Program-made: the position numbers and the translations under genes
From: a virus
DNA length: 44,557 nt
Reading direction: 5' to 3' (one strand)
Virus record (IMG/VR): IMGVR_UViG_3300036715_000993
Coordinates: 1 to 44,557 of that record
Shown: in pieces, positions 24,361-33,865 of the stretch
Layout: each line of letters opens with the position of its first letter
Numbering within the stretch: position 1 is the first letter of the stretch
Notes under the pieces: model-generated
Database searches by the model: none
The model's input: the letters and a program-made list of their open reading frames with translations, nothing else
Told to the model about the DNA's origin: nothing

Positions 24361-24398
24361 AGAGCCTTGATTCAATAAAGAATCAAGGCTCTCTCTTT
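24361..24398 (+). terminator. Rho-independent terminator
   Basis: A perfect 13-base-pair stem (AGAGCCTTGATTC at 24361-24373 with GAATCAAGGCTCT at 24380-24392) around AATAAA, followed by CTCTTT. It closes the SNF2 operon. Confidence 0.85.
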
Positions 24399-24401
24399 AT
24401 C

Positions 24402-24428
24402 TAAAACTGTTAATAATAATTATAAATA
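24402..24428 (+). promoter_or_regulatory. Promoter-like element TAAAACTGTTAATA before the DNA polymerase gene
   Basis: The 14-base element at 24402-24415 also occurs exactly at 35950 and 44521. It lies directly after the terminator and 59 bases before the polymerase start, with TATAAATA at 24421-24428 downstream as a possible -10 region. Confidence 0.6.
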
Positions 24429-24460
24429 TCTACATATTATTTGTCTATAAGGAGTATTCC

Positions 24461-27421
24461 TTGAAAACAAAACCATTTGATCTAAAAAAGTCTTTTGAAC
24501 AAAGTTATAATATATCTTTACCTATAGTTGAAGATGAGTCCTCATCTAATAGAATATTATTTATCTTTGACAGACCAGATAAAGATGAAGTTGCCTCAAA
24601 AACCTTACTAACAGGTCCGCAAGGTAAATTGCTTATTAATCTTGTAAATAAAGCAAAGTCTACATACATAGTAAAACAGGAAGATAAGCAGTTTAGTTGG
24701 TCTGCTATAAACTTTGTAAATGGACCTATCTCTAAAAATAGAAATGATCAGATGGAGTATTTCTATGAAAGAGTTATGGCCTATATAAAACACTTTAAAC
24801 CAACTTCAATAATCTGCATGAGCATAAAGTTTATGCGGATGTTTTATCCAGAGAAATTTGGTAATAATACTTATGAAATCTATGGAAAGTATTTAGGTTC
24901 TAAAATAAAACATAAAGGTTTATCAGTTTTTCCATCCTTAGATTTATTGGATATAATAAATTCTATAGGTGAAGAAAGTATTGCAGGAGCTTTAGGTCTA
25001 GTTTCTAAATATATTTCAAACGGAATATCTGGACGTATTCAATTTAAAATTGATGAAGAAAGAATAAAGAAGGCTGAGATAAAGATAGTAGACTCATTAG
25101 ATAAGTTTAAAATTTTAATGACCAGGCTTAGTAAAGCTGAAGTTGTATGTATAGATACAGAAACAACTAATTTAAATAAAGTACAGAATAAGCTCTTAAC
25201 AATTCAGTTTTGTTATGACCTAGATGCAGCTTATATACTTCCTATATATCATAAAGATACACCCTTTGACGCATCTGATTTTAAGTACATTCGATCAAAA
25301 TTAAAGGAATTTTTTGAAGGTAGAAATAAAGTAAAATGGTTTGTATATCATAATGCTAACTTTGATCTTAATGTATTACGCTCAAACCTAGATATAGATT
25401 TCTTTCCAAATCCTTTATGGGATACAATAGCTGGGGAATTTGGTCTAGAAGAAAATTTAAAGTATTTAAATAGTGCTCCTGGAATTGATTTTAAACCTTA
25501 CTCATTAGAGGCTGTTTCTATTCGTAGAGGTTTCTATGAATATGGTGCTTCCACAATAGCAAAAAATGAGTCTAAGGATATTGGAAACAAATCATTGTCT
25601 GATCCTTTAGTCCAACGTTATTGCTCCTATGATGTACTAGTTCCTTTTGCTATTCATGAAGTGCAACAGAAAGAAGCTAAGTTTATTAATTATAAAAAGT
25701 ATGTATCTATAGTAACGGAACAAATGTCCGACATGATACATACTTTTAGTACAATGAATAAAAATGGTTTACCTGTAGATATAGAATATCTTATGTATTT
25801 GCACTCAAATGCTTCACCTATCATAAAAGTTCTTAAAGAAATGGAACATGATCTTTATGCGTGTAAAGAAGCAAAGGCTTTAAATACCAAGTTGGTAGCT
25901 GAAGCAAACATTCCAACCCAAGGACTATTTGGTACTACTTCAACGTGGTTATTTGATATACACAAAAGAGAACATAAGACTAGATTCTTTTTTGACATGC
26001 TTGGTTTAAAACCAATAAAGATGGGTAAACCAGATAAGAAAACTGGAAAGTGTGTAGGGAAGGTAGATAAAAGTTTTCAGGAAGCTTACTCTGATGTACC
26101 TATAATAAAGACTTTTACAGAACTTTCAAAAGCAGAAAAACTAAGAGATGCGTTTGTTAAAAGCTTTGTTAAGTTATTAAAGACCTGTCAAGATTTTAAA
26201 ACTGATTTTTCTATTAGACCATATATATCTTTTCAGAGTGTTGTTACTGGTAGAGTTTCAGAGAATAATCCTAACTGCCAACAAATTCCTAGCCGAAGTG
26301 AATTAGGAAAACATATTAAAAGACTTTTTTCTGCACCTCAAGGTTGGCTTTTTATTAAAGTTGACTACTCTGCGCATGAAGTTAGAGGGCTTGCCTTAAT
26401 AAGTGAAGACAATGTACTAGCAGATGTTTTTAGAGTAGGCTATGACTTACGAAAGAAATTCAGAAAATCACCTTCAAAAGATATTATTACTGAGATAGAA
26501 CTTAAAGGTGACGTTCATAAACTAAATGTGGCTTTCTTCTTTGGAGAAGACCTTAAAACAATAGCTAAAGATAAGTTAAAGGATTTGCGTAATGCTATTA
26601 AAGGTGTTGTTTTCGGACTTATCTATGGTAAGGGTGATAAATCTTTATCGAGGGATTTAGGTAAACCAATCGAATTTGTTACTGAGCTTGTAAATAAATT
26701 CTTTAAACGTTTTTCTAAAGGTGGTAAATGGTTGAATGATATTGAGAAACAGGCTCAAGCGAACCACTATGTTGAAAGCCCTTTAGGAAGAAGACGAAAC
26801 TTAACAGCTTATTTACTACCTAAACAACTAGGCGACATTGCTAAAAGTAAATATGCTGCTATGAATAGACGTGCAAGAAACTCACCAATACAAGGTATGG
26901 GTTCAGATTTTGGTTTTATAGCATATAGACGTATAGCAAGAGCTGCATGGAAAAGAAAATTAGAAGTAGGTAAAGAAGTATTGAAAGTATGTAACACAGT
27001 ACATGACTCATTGGAAACATTAGCTTCAATAGATAATCTAATGTTTGCTTTAAAGACTATTGAATATGAAATGACTGAAGGAGTCCAAGAGACTTGTTTA
27101 GAACGACATAACTTTAAATTTTGTGTTCCGCTTGAGATTGATCTTGAAATAGGTCCGAATTTAAGAGACTGTAAACCTTGGGATGGAACAATTCATGAAT
27201 TGTTACGTTTAGTCGCAGAGTCTTTAGCTTTTCAAAAGTATAAAAATAATTATGCAGACATAGAAATAAAGAAAACTTTAAAACATATTATGACCAAGCA
27301 AAGGTCAGATATGCCTAGTTATTTAATACACCAGCTTAAAGCTCTTAAAGAAGAAGATATTGATATAGATCTTATAACTAGCGTAGCTATAAAGAAGATA
27401 AAGGAATCAGAGTATAAATAA
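24461..27421 (+). CDS. Family A DNA polymerase with UDG-like N-terminal domain and 3'-5' exonuclease
   Basis: 986 residues from a TTG start, chosen because TAAGGAGTATTCC stands before it. Residues 25-190 keep the layout of a uracil-DNA-glycosylase fold (FDRPDKDEVASKTLLTGPQG, INFVNGPISKNR, PTSIICMSIKF) but look degenerate; the same architecture is known in SPO1-type polymerases. Exonuclease motifs: CIDTETTN near 231-238, HNANFDLNVLRS, and YCSYDVLVPF. Polymerase: TGRVSENNPNCQQIPSR, motif A VDYSAHE near 634, motif B KGVVFGLIYGKG near 713-724, motif C TVHDSLE near 846-852, where the Glu after the catalytic Asp is Ser. It copies the phage genome with the clamp at 28618. Confidence 0.93.
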   Translation: MKTKPFDLKKSFEQSYNISLPIVEDESSSNRILFIFDRPDKDEVASKTLLTGPQGKLLINLVNKAKSTYIVKQEDKQFSWSAINFVNGPISKNRNDQMEYFYERVMAYIKHFKPTSIICMSIKFMRMFYPEKFGNNTYEIYGKYLGSKIKHKGLSVFPSLDLLDIINSIGEESIAGALGLVSKYISNGISGRIQFKIDEERIKKAEIKIVDSLDKFKILMTRLSKAEVVCIDTETTNLNKVQNKLLTIQFCYDLDAAYILPIYHKDTPFDASDFKYIRSKLKEFFEGRNKVKWFVYHNANFDLNVLRSNLDIDFFPNPLWDTIAGEFGLEENLKYLNSAPGIDFKPYSLEAVSIRRGFYEYGASTIAKNESKDIGNKSLSDPLVQRYCSYDVLVPFAIHEVQQKEAKFINYKKYVSIVTEQMSDMIHTFSTMNKNGLPVDIEYLMYLHSNASPIIKVLKEMEHDLYACKEAKALNTKLVAEANIPTQGLFGTTSTWLFDIHKREHKTRFFFDMLGLKPIKMGKPDKKTGKCVGKVDKSFQEAYSDVPIIKTFTELSKAEKLRDAFVKSFVKLLKTCQDFKTDFSIRPYISFQSVVTGRVSENNPNCQQIPSRSELGKHIKRLFSAPQGWLFIKVDYSAHEVRGLALISEDNVLADVFRVGYDLRKKFRKSPSKDIITEIELKGDVHKLNVAFFFGEDLKTIAKDKLKDLRNAIKGVVFGLIYGKGDKSLSRDLGKPIEFVTELVNKFFKRFSKGGKWLNDIEKQAQANHYVESPLGRRRNLTAYLLPKQLGDIAKSKYAAMNRRARNSPIQGMGSDFGFIAYRRIARAAWKRKLEVGKEVLKVCNTVHDSLETLASIDNLMFALKTIEYEMTEGVQETCLERHNFKFCVPLEIDLEIGPNLRDCKPWDGTIHELLRLVAESLAFQKYKNNYADIEIKKTLKHIMTKQRSDMPSYLIHQLKALKEEDIDIDLITSVAIKKIKESEYK

Positions 27422-27436
27422 AGAAAGGATTTTAAA

Positions 27437-28117
27437 ATGCTTATTACATTACCAGTAGTTGAGTTATTTTCTTCATTAGAAGGAGAAGGTTTATTTATAG
27501 GAACTCCTACCATATTTCTAAGAACTGCAGGATGTAATGTAGGTTGTAGATACTGTGATAGTAAACAAACATGGGACAAGAAAAACTACTACTCCGAGAG
27601 TATAGATGAGATATGTTATAAGATACGCATTATGTCTAGTATTTTAGGTATAAAACGAATATCTATAACTGGTGGTGAACCATTGCTATATGGAAGTGAG
27701 ATTTTAGCTTTGGTTAAAAAGTTAAAGAAGAAAAATTATATATTTAATCTTGAAACAAGTGGTACTATATTTAATTTTGATGTCTTTGAATTATTTAGTT
27801 CTATATCCTTAGATATTAAAACTCCTTCTAGTGGAGTATTTTTAGACAAAGATATACTCAGAAATTTTAAAGCCACCTTAGACGTTTATTCAGATAAGAT
27901 TTATATAAAGGCTGCAGTATCAACAAAAGATGATTTAGCCTTCGTAGTAAATACTTTAAATCCTAAAAATTTAGCCAACCCGCTTATTTTTACTCCTTGT
28001 GAGATAGAAGGTAAACTTCAAATAACTTCAGAAGAAGTAATTTCTTTTATGAAAGATTATCCAAAATTTAATTGGAGATTCATAGCACAACAACATAAAC
28101 TATTGGATTACAGGTAA
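27437..28117 (+). CDS. queE: QueE, 7-carboxy-7-deazaguanine synthase
   Basis: 226 residues, with AAAGGA before the ATG. A short radical SAM enzyme: it converts 6-carboxytetrahydropterin to 7-carboxy-7-deazaguanine (CDG). The N-terminus has ELFSSLEGEGLFIGTPTIFL, typical of QueE, then the cluster-binding C-x3-C-x2-C (CNVGCRYCD, Cys 33, 37 and 40), and SITGGEPLLY as the SAM-binding step. LDIKTPSSG follows. It works with the FolE and QueD genes further downstream to supply the base used by the DpdA-like enzyme. Confidence 0.92.
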   Translation: MLITLPVVELFSSLEGEGLFIGTPTIFLRTAGCNVGCRYCDSKQTWDKKNYYSESIDEICYKIRIMSSILGIKRISITGGEPLLYGSEILALVKKLKKKNYIFNLETSGTIFNFDVFELFSSISLDIKTPSSGVFLDKDILRNFKATLDVYSDKIYIKAAVSTKDDLAFVVNTLNPKNLANPLIFTPCEIEGKLQITSEEVISFMKDYPKFNWRFIAQQHKLLDYR

Positions 28118-28124
28118 AACTAAA

Positions 28125-28571
28125 ATGGATAGTGTTTTAATTTATACTGATGGTGGTTGTGATAATAATGGTACAAAGATAGGTGGATGGGGTGTATACT
28201 TGATGTATTTGGAACACCGTAAAAAACTTAATGGCGGTCAGAAAGATACAACATCAAACAGGATGGAATTGACTGCCGCTATAAAAGCATTAAAAGCATT
28301 AAAGCATAATAAACTTAAAGTAAAATTGCACTCTGATTCTCAGTATCTTATTAAAGGCATGAATGAATGGCATAAAGCATGGTTAAAGAATAATTGGAAA
28401 AGCTCTACAGGTAAAGACGTAGTTAATAGAGATTTGTGGGAGGCTCTAGTAGCCTTGAATAAAAAGTTTGATATAGAATGGATATGGGTTAGAGGTCACA
28501 ATGGTGATATATGTCAAGAGCAAGCACATACATTAGCAGACGAGGCAATGAGGAAACTGCGAAAGTATTAA
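28125..28571 (+). CDS. rnhA: Ribonuclease HI
   Basis: 148 residues, the usual size. It removes RNA from RNA-DNA hybrids such as replication primers. Catalytic positions visible: Asp 9 in YTDGG, Glu in SNRMELTAA, Asp in LHSDSQYL. The conserved His is in VRGHNGD. The fourth acidic position, normally Asp in a D-x-L-A context (E. coli Asp134), aligns with His in EQAHTLADEA. The ribosome binding site is weak, and the gene follows queE by 7 bases, so coupling is likely. Its stop TAA is part of the promoter-like element at 28569. Confidence 0.9.
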   Translation: MDSVLIYTDGGCDNNGTKIGGWGVYLMYLEHRKKLNGGQKDTTSNRMELTAAIKALKALKHNKLKVKLHSDSQYLIKGMNEWHKAWLKNNWKSSTGKDVVNRDLWEALVALNKKFDIEWIWVRGHNGDICQEQAHTLADEAMRKLRKY

Positions 28572-28590
28572 CTGTAAATATAAATATAAT
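28569..28590 (+). promoter_or_regulatory. Promoter-like element TAACTGTAAATATA before the clamp gene
   Basis: Identical to the 17235 element and begins with the RNase H stop codon. TATAAT at 28585-28590 is a good -10 candidate. The clamp gene starts at 28618. Confidence 0.55.
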
Positions 28591-28617
28591 AAAATACCAT
28601 AACAAAAGGAGAGATAA

Positions 28618-29745
28618 ATGAAATTTGTAGTGGATACAAAGGAATTTTTAAATAGCTTAAAGTTAGTTCAAGCGGTAGTTAATAGTAAGTTATCTACAAC
28701 TTTATTTGCCTTAGAAGCTACTAAAAGTGGATTGTGGCTTTATGCATCTGATGATACTATTACTTTAAAGTGTAATTGCAAAGGTATATCAGACCTAGAA
28801 GGTAAAGGAGTTATAGGCATTGATTTATCTATAATTGATAATATTTTCAAAGGTAGAAATGATTTTAAACTTGAGACCCAAGAGAATGTTTTACGATTTG
28901 AAGGCGTAAAAAGTTCCTATAATGGAAAGATAGTAATAATTCCTATTACTGAAGATACTATAGAATCTTTGAACTCAAACCTGGCCTTTAGTAAGAAAGC
29001 AGATAGTTCAAAATTAACAGAAGATACTTTTACTAAAGTATTAGATGGATTGGACGCAGTTAAAATTGCAGCAGTACATAGTTCTGATCCTTTAGATACT
29101 TTTATGAAACTTAATAAGGGAGTATTAGAAGTTGCTAGCTCTGATAATTTTCACGTAGCTTTTAATACTACAAAATGTGAGTCAGATGCATCTTTTCAAT
29201 TGAGTACAACAAAGTCAACTTTTGAAATTTTAGCTAAATTCATGTCAGTATATCCTGGAGCAACAGAACTAGTATTTGGTGAAGAATCAATTAAAGCTAA
29301 AAATAAAGATTATCTTATTACATTACCTAATATACAGTCTAGTGATAGTGCATTTGTTAGAACTAAACAGTATATAGAAAATTTACCGAAAGCTACTTGT
29401 AGTTTTAAACTAAAGTTATCTGGACTTTCAAATATCCTATCTAACTTAATGTCTATCTACGAAGAAGGTGCGTTAATTACATTTTCTAAAAAGAAAGCAA
29501 ATAAATTAGAATTATCAATAAGTACTACTTATGGTAACATTTCAGATAACTTAGAAATAGAGGACTTTAAAGGTGAACCTTTCAAAGATACTTTTGATCC
29601 TAGAATGATTATTGATATTTTAACAGCAGCTAAAGGAGATAACACCACATTATCTTATATAAAAGATAAATGTTTTATTCTGCGTTGCCAAAGTGATGTT
29701 AATAAATCTTCAAAGTCTATATATGCTTGTACTATAGTGAGATGA
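28618..29745 (+). CDS. DNA polymerase sliding clamp (beta-clamp-like)
   Basis: 375 residues, close to bacterial DnaN length. It starts MKFVVDTKEFLNSLKLVQAV and shows the repeated three-domain rhythm of beta clamps: a helix after the first strand, then GLWLYASDDTITLKC; a middle domain with LEVASSDNFHVAF; and a last domain with FDPRMIIDILTAAKGD and a terminal strand pair. It encircles DNA and tethers the polymerase. AAAAGGAGAGATAA precedes the ATG. No clamp-loader genes are recognised in the window. Confidence 0.78.
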   Translation: MKFVVDTKEFLNSLKLVQAVVNSKLSTTLFALEATKSGLWLYASDDTITLKCNCKGISDLEGKGVIGIDLSIIDNIFKGRNDFKLETQENVLRFEGVKSSYNGKIVIIPITEDTIESLNSNLAFSKKADSSKLTEDTFTKVLDGLDAVKIAAVHSSDPLDTFMKLNKGVLEVASSDNFHVAFNTTKCESDASFQLSTTKSTFEILAKFMSVYPGATELVFGEESIKAKNKDYLITLPNIQSSDSAFVRTKQYIENLPKATCSFKLKLSGLSNILSNLMSIYEEGALITFSKKKANKLELSISTTYGNISDNLEIEDFKGEPFKDTFDPRMIIDILTAAKGDNTTLSYIKDKCFILRCQSDVNKSSKSIYACTIVR

Positions 29746-29752
29746 GACCCTA

Positions 29753-30193
29753 ATGTTGATAAATGTGGAAGATATATTGGATTTACCTATAAAAACATTT
29801 TATAGGGTTCCTTCACCTAATAAAGATCCACACCATAGATTCGTGTATTTATTAACTAAACCGATAGTTGGTATGAATCCTAGATTGTCATCTAATAAAA
29901 TATTGATTGGTGATAAAGGATTTATTTATTTTTTAAATGTATTATCTTATAGCATTGGTTATATAATTGAAGTTCCTGGAGCACAAACTTTGCATAAACC
30001 ACATCATCTAATGGTTGGTAATTTAATCTGTGAAAATAGAAAGATAGGATCAATAAAAACCTTACACTGTGATGAACATCTTACCGTATTAGAAAATAGA
30101 AAAAATTCTGTGTATTTAATAACCGCAACTTGTTGTGAAGATATTCCACAACCAAAAATTTATGATTCATCAGACGAAATAGGAGAAAACTAA
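29753..30193 (+). CDS. Unknown 146-residue protein between clamp and FolE
   Basis: It starts 7 bases after the clamp stop with little ribosome binding site and ends immediately before the FolE start. It is beta-rich, with His-containing stretches (DPHHRFVYLLTKP, TLHKPHHLMVGNL) and a C-terminal TATCCEDIPQPK. The His and Cys residues might bind a metal but form no known motif. Not recognised. Confidence 0.6.
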   Translation: MLINVEDILDLPIKTFYRVPSPNKDPHHRFVYLLTKPIVGMNPRLSSNKILIGDKGFIYFLNVLSYSIGYIIEVPGAQTLHKPHHLMVGNLICENRKIGSIKTLHCDEHLTVLENRKNSVYLITATCCEDIPQPKIYDSSDEIGEN

Positions 30194-30865
30194 ATGACAA
30201 CACAAATTTCAGAAGTTATTCTAAACAGAATAAATGAAGCCGGTGGTAGTTATTTTGCTAACGATAATATTTCAGAGTATATACAAGAAGGAGAGCTGGA
30301 TCTTCTTATATCTGAAGTAGCATCTAAAATGGATGTGGTATTAAGAGCTCTTTTAATAGATATAGACAATGATCATAACACACAAGAAACTGGTAAACGT
30401 TTAGCAAAAATGTGGATCAATGAAGTATTTTCTGGACGCTATCAACCTATGCCTGATGTAAGATATTTTCCAAATGCTAAAGAACTAAACAGTATGTATG
30501 TCACAGGGCCGATAACTATCCGGAGTTGTTGCTCTCATCATCTTGTTCCATTCATTGGAGAAGCTTTTATAGGTATAATTCCAGGTAAAGAAGTAGTAGG
30601 ATTATCAAAGTTTAATAGACTAATATCTTGGGTATTCTCCAGACCACAGATTCAAGAAGAAGCAATTATGGAGATTGCAGATATTATTGAAAGAGAACTT
30701 AAACCAGAAGGACTAGGTATTGTAGTTACAGCTAAGCACCATTGTATCGACTGGAGAGGAGTTAAAGATAAGTCAGTCTTTACTACTTGCGAGTTGCGAG
30801 GTTCTATGTTCAATCAGTCTTCAAGAGAAGAGTTTATGTCTTTAATAAATCTTAATAAAGGCTAA
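30194..30865 (+). CDS. folE: GTP cyclohydrolase I (FolE)
   Basis: 223 residues. It converts GTP to dihydroneopterin triphosphate, the first step of folate and 7-deazaguanine synthesis. Visible signatures: ITIRSCCSHHLVPFIGEAFI with Cys and His zinc ligands, GLSKFNRLISWVFSRPQIQE, and VVTAKHHCIDWRGVKD with the second zinc Cys. The start follows AGGAGAAAACTAA at the end of the preceding gene, so expression is coupled. Together with QueD, QueE and the DpdA-like enzyme it points to modified guanine in phage DNA. Confidence 0.93.
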   Translation: MTTQISEVILNRINEAGGSYFANDNISEYIQEGELDLLISEVASKMDVVLRALLIDIDNDHNTQETGKRLAKMWINEVFSGRYQPMPDVRYFPNAKELNSMYVTGPITIRSCCSHHLVPFIGEAFIGIIPGKEVVGLSKFNRLISWVFSRPQIQEEAIMEIADIIERELKPEGLGIVVTAKHHCIDWRGVKDKSVFTTCELRGSMFNQSSREEFMSLINLNKG

Positions 30866-30870
30866 ACATT

Positions 30871-31425
30871 ATGATAGTTGAACCATTAACTTTAGAAACT
30901 TTAAGAGATAAGATTCTTAGAAATAAAAAATACAAGCGTCTACTTGAATCTTTTCAGACTAATAAACTGTATAATATACCTCTTGATAAATACAAAGAGG
31001 AGATATTAACCTTACACCAATCTAGGTCCGTTAGGACGATGATTCGTTTTTGTGAAGACTCAACTTCTAAACTTGTAGATGAGATAATAAAAGCAAACAT
31101 ACAAGATCAAAGTCAGAGAAGTAGAATGTCGGAAATACATTTGCATTGTATAAGAGCTTCTTCAGCACTTACAGAAGCAATAAAGGCATTTAGAGAATAT
31201 GCTTTAATTCACTATGATCCTTATTTACGAAGAATAAAAACTAAAGGTGAAAGAAGTACCTTTATTGATACCTGTTTATCTGATATGTCTGATTATCTTT
31301 CTGACTGTGAATTAGTTATAAATTTAACTGCTATAGTTATAAAGGATATAGATGCCGCAGGATGGAGCTATGAAAGAACTATAAAAGCTCTAAGTTTATC
31401 ACAAACACCTGAGCGAAAGGTTTAG
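30871..31425 (+). CDS. Unknown 184-residue helical protein
   Basis: Five bases after folE, four before the SF2 helicase gene. Nearly all helical, with mixed charge and several Cys and His residues scattered (SRMSEIHLHCIRASSA, FIDTCLSDMSDYLSDCE). No motif recognised. Its place in the same tight run suggests a replication or nucleotide-metabolism accessory, but nothing in the sequence shows this. Confidence 0.6.
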   Translation: MIVEPLTLETLRDKILRNKKYKRLLESFQTNKLYNIPLDKYKEEILTLHQSRSVRTMIRFCEDSTSKLVDEIIKANIQDQSQRSRMSEIHLHCIRASSALTEAIKAFREYALIHYDPYLRRIKTKGERSTFIDTCLSDMSDYLSDCELVINLTAIVIKDIDAAGWSYERTIKALSLSQTPERKV

Positions 31426-31429
31426 TGTA

Positions 31430-33055
31430 ATGGGAGATAAAGTTATACTTACTAACAAAGCTTGGATACCTGAACATCTATGTGATATAGAAAAGGTAAA
31501 AAAGAATTACTTAATTAGACGTTACGAGGAAGTAGCCTGCGCCCAGTGTGAGTTTAAATCAGAAAGACACTATTATGTTTGTGATACCTGTGCAGCTTTT
31601 AAAGGTAAGTACCGATTGTATGAAAAGAAAGTAATAGATGGTAAAAATTATATAGGCTTACATATTGGTGATAAGCTTAACATGATTAAAAAAGCCGGTC
31701 TACCTAAAGATGTATTTAATAACCTTGAAGATAATAGATCAGAACCTAAGTTAAAACAAGCAATTTCTTTTGTTGGTAAATTAAGATCGTATCAAAAAGA
31801 TGCACGTGCTCAATGGCTAGAGCATAAGTATGGGCAATTGATGGCTCCTCCTAGATCAGGAAAAACAATCTTGGCTGTAAAATTAACCTTAGACTTAAAG
31901 GTTAAAACTTTAATTTTAACACATCAGGGTGATTTATTAACACAGATGTTAAATTCTTTTTATGAGTTTACAGATATAAAAGAATTAGAGTTTGATCAAA
32001 GGAAAGAATTTATAGGTATTGCCAAAAAGCCAGAAGATTTTAAGAAGTGGCCAATAGTTTTATCTACGTACCAGAAGTTTATAACCGATAAAGGAAAGAA
32101 ACGGTTATCCAAATTAGTAAGAAAATTTGGATTAGTAATAATTGATGAAGTTCATAGAGCTAATGCAGATGCTTTTAGCCAAGTATTATCTCAGTTTGAG
32201 TCTAAATACAAACTAGGCTTTACTGCAACACCTAAAAGAAAGGATAGAAAAGAATTTCTTATTGAGCATATAATAGGTCCTGTTACTTCAAAGGTAGAGC
32301 CAGAACAAATAAAACCTAAATTAGTAGTACATTACACAGGAGCTACACCTAAATACGAATATAAGACATGGGTTCCTGCTATGCAATTTTTAGCAAGAGA
32401 TAAAAAGCGTATGGAAATGATTGCTAATCTTGCGGTAAAAGATGTAATTAATGGTCACCACATAGTAATACCTGTAGTGTTTGTAAAACAAGCACAAGCC
32501 TTAACTGATTTAATAAATAAGAAATTATATGCTAAAACTGGAAAAGCAGAACTAGCTTTAGCTTTTACTAGTAAAATAAAAGATAGAGAAAAAGCTCTCG
32601 AAAAAATAAGAGCAGGAAAGATAAAAGTTACTGTTGGTATTCGTTCATTAATACAGGCAGGAATAAATGTACCACGTTGGTCTGCCTTATACGAGATAAG
32701 TCCTATTTCTAATAGACCTAATTTTCAACAAGAAACTGCGAGGGTTAGGACCCCAGCACCAGAATTAAATAAACCTCAGCCTTTGATACGTTTTTTCTTG
32801 GATGAAAACATGGGAATGTGTAAAGGTTGTTTTGGTACATGTTGGCAGGATTTAAAAGAATTTGATATGAGTGATAAAACTAGAGAAAAAGCTTTGACAA
32901 TTCTTAGTAAGTTAAATAGATTCAGAAAAGATAAAGAATATGATGTTGATGCTATAAAAGTTGATAGAATAATTGATTTTTCTAGTTCTCAAAAAGAATC
33001 AAAACCGAGAGGTGTTGGATTCATGGGACTAAATACAGCTTATAGCAAACGATGA
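31430..33055 (+). CDS. SF2 DNA helicase with N-terminal zinc ribbon (UvsW/RadD-like)
   Basis: 541 residues. A cysteine cluster near residues 36-53 (CAQC ... CDTC) forms a zinc ribbon. The helicase core has LRSYQKDARAQWLEHK (Q-motif region), Walker A APPRSGKT near 140, DEAH-type IIDEVHRANAD, GFTATPKRKD (motif III), and in the second lobe VTVGIRSLIQAGINVPRW and QQETARVRTP with the arginine finger region. This set of motifs resembles UvsW and type III restriction-type helicases used in recombination-dependent replication. A second Cys cluster (CKGCFGTC) sits near residue 463. Confidence 0.85.
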   Translation: MGDKVILTNKAWIPEHLCDIEKVKKNYLIRRYEEVACAQCEFKSERHYYVCDTCAAFKGKYRLYEKKVIDGKNYIGLHIGDKLNMIKKAGLPKDVFNNLEDNRSEPKLKQAISFVGKLRSYQKDARAQWLEHKYGQLMAPPRSGKTILAVKLTLDLKVKTLILTHQGDLLTQMLNSFYEFTDIKELEFDQRKEFIGIAKKPEDFKKWPIVLSTYQKFITDKGKKRLSKLVRKFGLVIIDEVHRANADAFSQVLSQFESKYKLGFTATPKRKDRKEFLIEHIIGPVTSKVEPEQIKPKLVVHYTGATPKYEYKTWVPAMQFLARDKKRMEMIANLAVKDVINGHHIVIPVVFVKQAQALTDLINKKLYAKTGKAELALAFTSKIKDREKALEKIRAGKIKVTVGIRSLIQAGINVPRWSALYEISPISNRPNFQQETARVRTPAPELNKPQPLIRFFLDENMGMCKGCFGTCWQDLKEFDMSDKTREKALTILSKLNRFRKDKEYDVDAIKVDRIIDFSSSQKESKPRGVGFMGLNTAYSKR

Positions 33056-33079
33056 TATTTTAGTGAGGTGATTTATATA

Positions 33080-33847
33080 ATGGCTAAGAAAAAGAAAAGA
33101 GAGAAACTCAGTGAAGAAGAACTTGAGTTATTAGATGATAGTGACTCTCCTGTTTCACCTAAGAAAAAGAATAATACAACTGTTACAGAACCTGAAGATG
33201 ATGAGTCAGATTCTGAATATAGTAAAGTATTTAAAATAAGTCATAGACATGATAGCAAAATGCTCAAGTTGATTAGATCCAGAGGTGTAAGCCCTTTGGA
33301 TATACTGCATGGAAATAAATCTTTTAATCTTGAAGATTATGTTCAACCTATGGAGTCTCAAGTATTCGGTAGAGTAAAAAAGATAAACAGAAATAAACAA
33401 CTTAATTGGTATGAGAAGTCTTATGACAAAGTTCTAAGTCAGAATTGGTTATCTGCTGGAATTGGTGGGTTTCCTTCTGATTTAAGAGCAAAGCAAATAG
33501 CCTTACATTTGTTTTTAAATGCAGTTCGTGAATATCAAGCTAGAGACCCTAGAAAAAATACAAATAGATCCTTGCCTTACTGGCACCACGTGTATGGTGG
33601 ATTTGGTGATCATATACGAGATTTAAAAGCAGACTTCCCTAGTTTCCTAGTGGTATCAAATATAACTATAGATTGTACTCATATTAAGTATGAAAAGGTC
33701 AGGGATATTTGTACTAAATATAATAATCTAAATATACCTGTGGTTGTAGTTTGTGCTGGTATAGATCCTTATACATTTTTTACCACAAAATTATATTATC
33801 CTATGCGGTGGGGCTTATATGTAGGTAATTCAACCATTAGCATTTAA
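33080..33847 (+). CDS. Possible helicase-loader-like protein lacking a P-loop
   Basis: 255 residues from the ATG giving MAKKKKREK; a GTG at 33068 lies within the GAGGTG binding site and is rejected. The first 60 residues are basic then acidic and probably disordered. The C-terminal half has FPSFLVVSNITIDCTHIKYE, IPVVVVCAGIDPYTFFTTKL and GLYVG. This succession of hydrophobic strands followed by a conserved turn is reminiscent of AAA-type helicase loaders, but I see no Walker A. The neighbourhood (helicases, primase, clamp) makes a replication role likely. The family assignment is weak. Confidence 0.55.
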   Translation: MAKKKKREKLSEEELELLDDSDSPVSPKKKNNTTVTEPEDDESDSEYSKVFKISHRHDSKMLKLIRSRGVSPLDILHGNKSFNLEDYVQPMESQVFGRVKKINRNKQLNWYEKSYDKVLSQNWLSAGIGGFPSDLRAKQIALHLFLNAVREYQARDPRKNTNRSLPYWHHVYGGFGDHIRDLKADFPSFLVVSNITIDCTHIKYEKVRDICTKYNNLNIPVVVVCAGIDPYTFFTTKLYYPMRWGLYVGNSTISI

Positions 33848-33865
33848 AAGTTAGATGAGGTTTTT

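Noticed and set aside
24421-28586. TATAAATA octamers at 24421 and 28579 as T4-type late promoters
   Set aside because: They precede replication genes, not structural ones, and such strings are expected by chance in AT-rich gaps; kept only as possible -10 regions of the repeated element.
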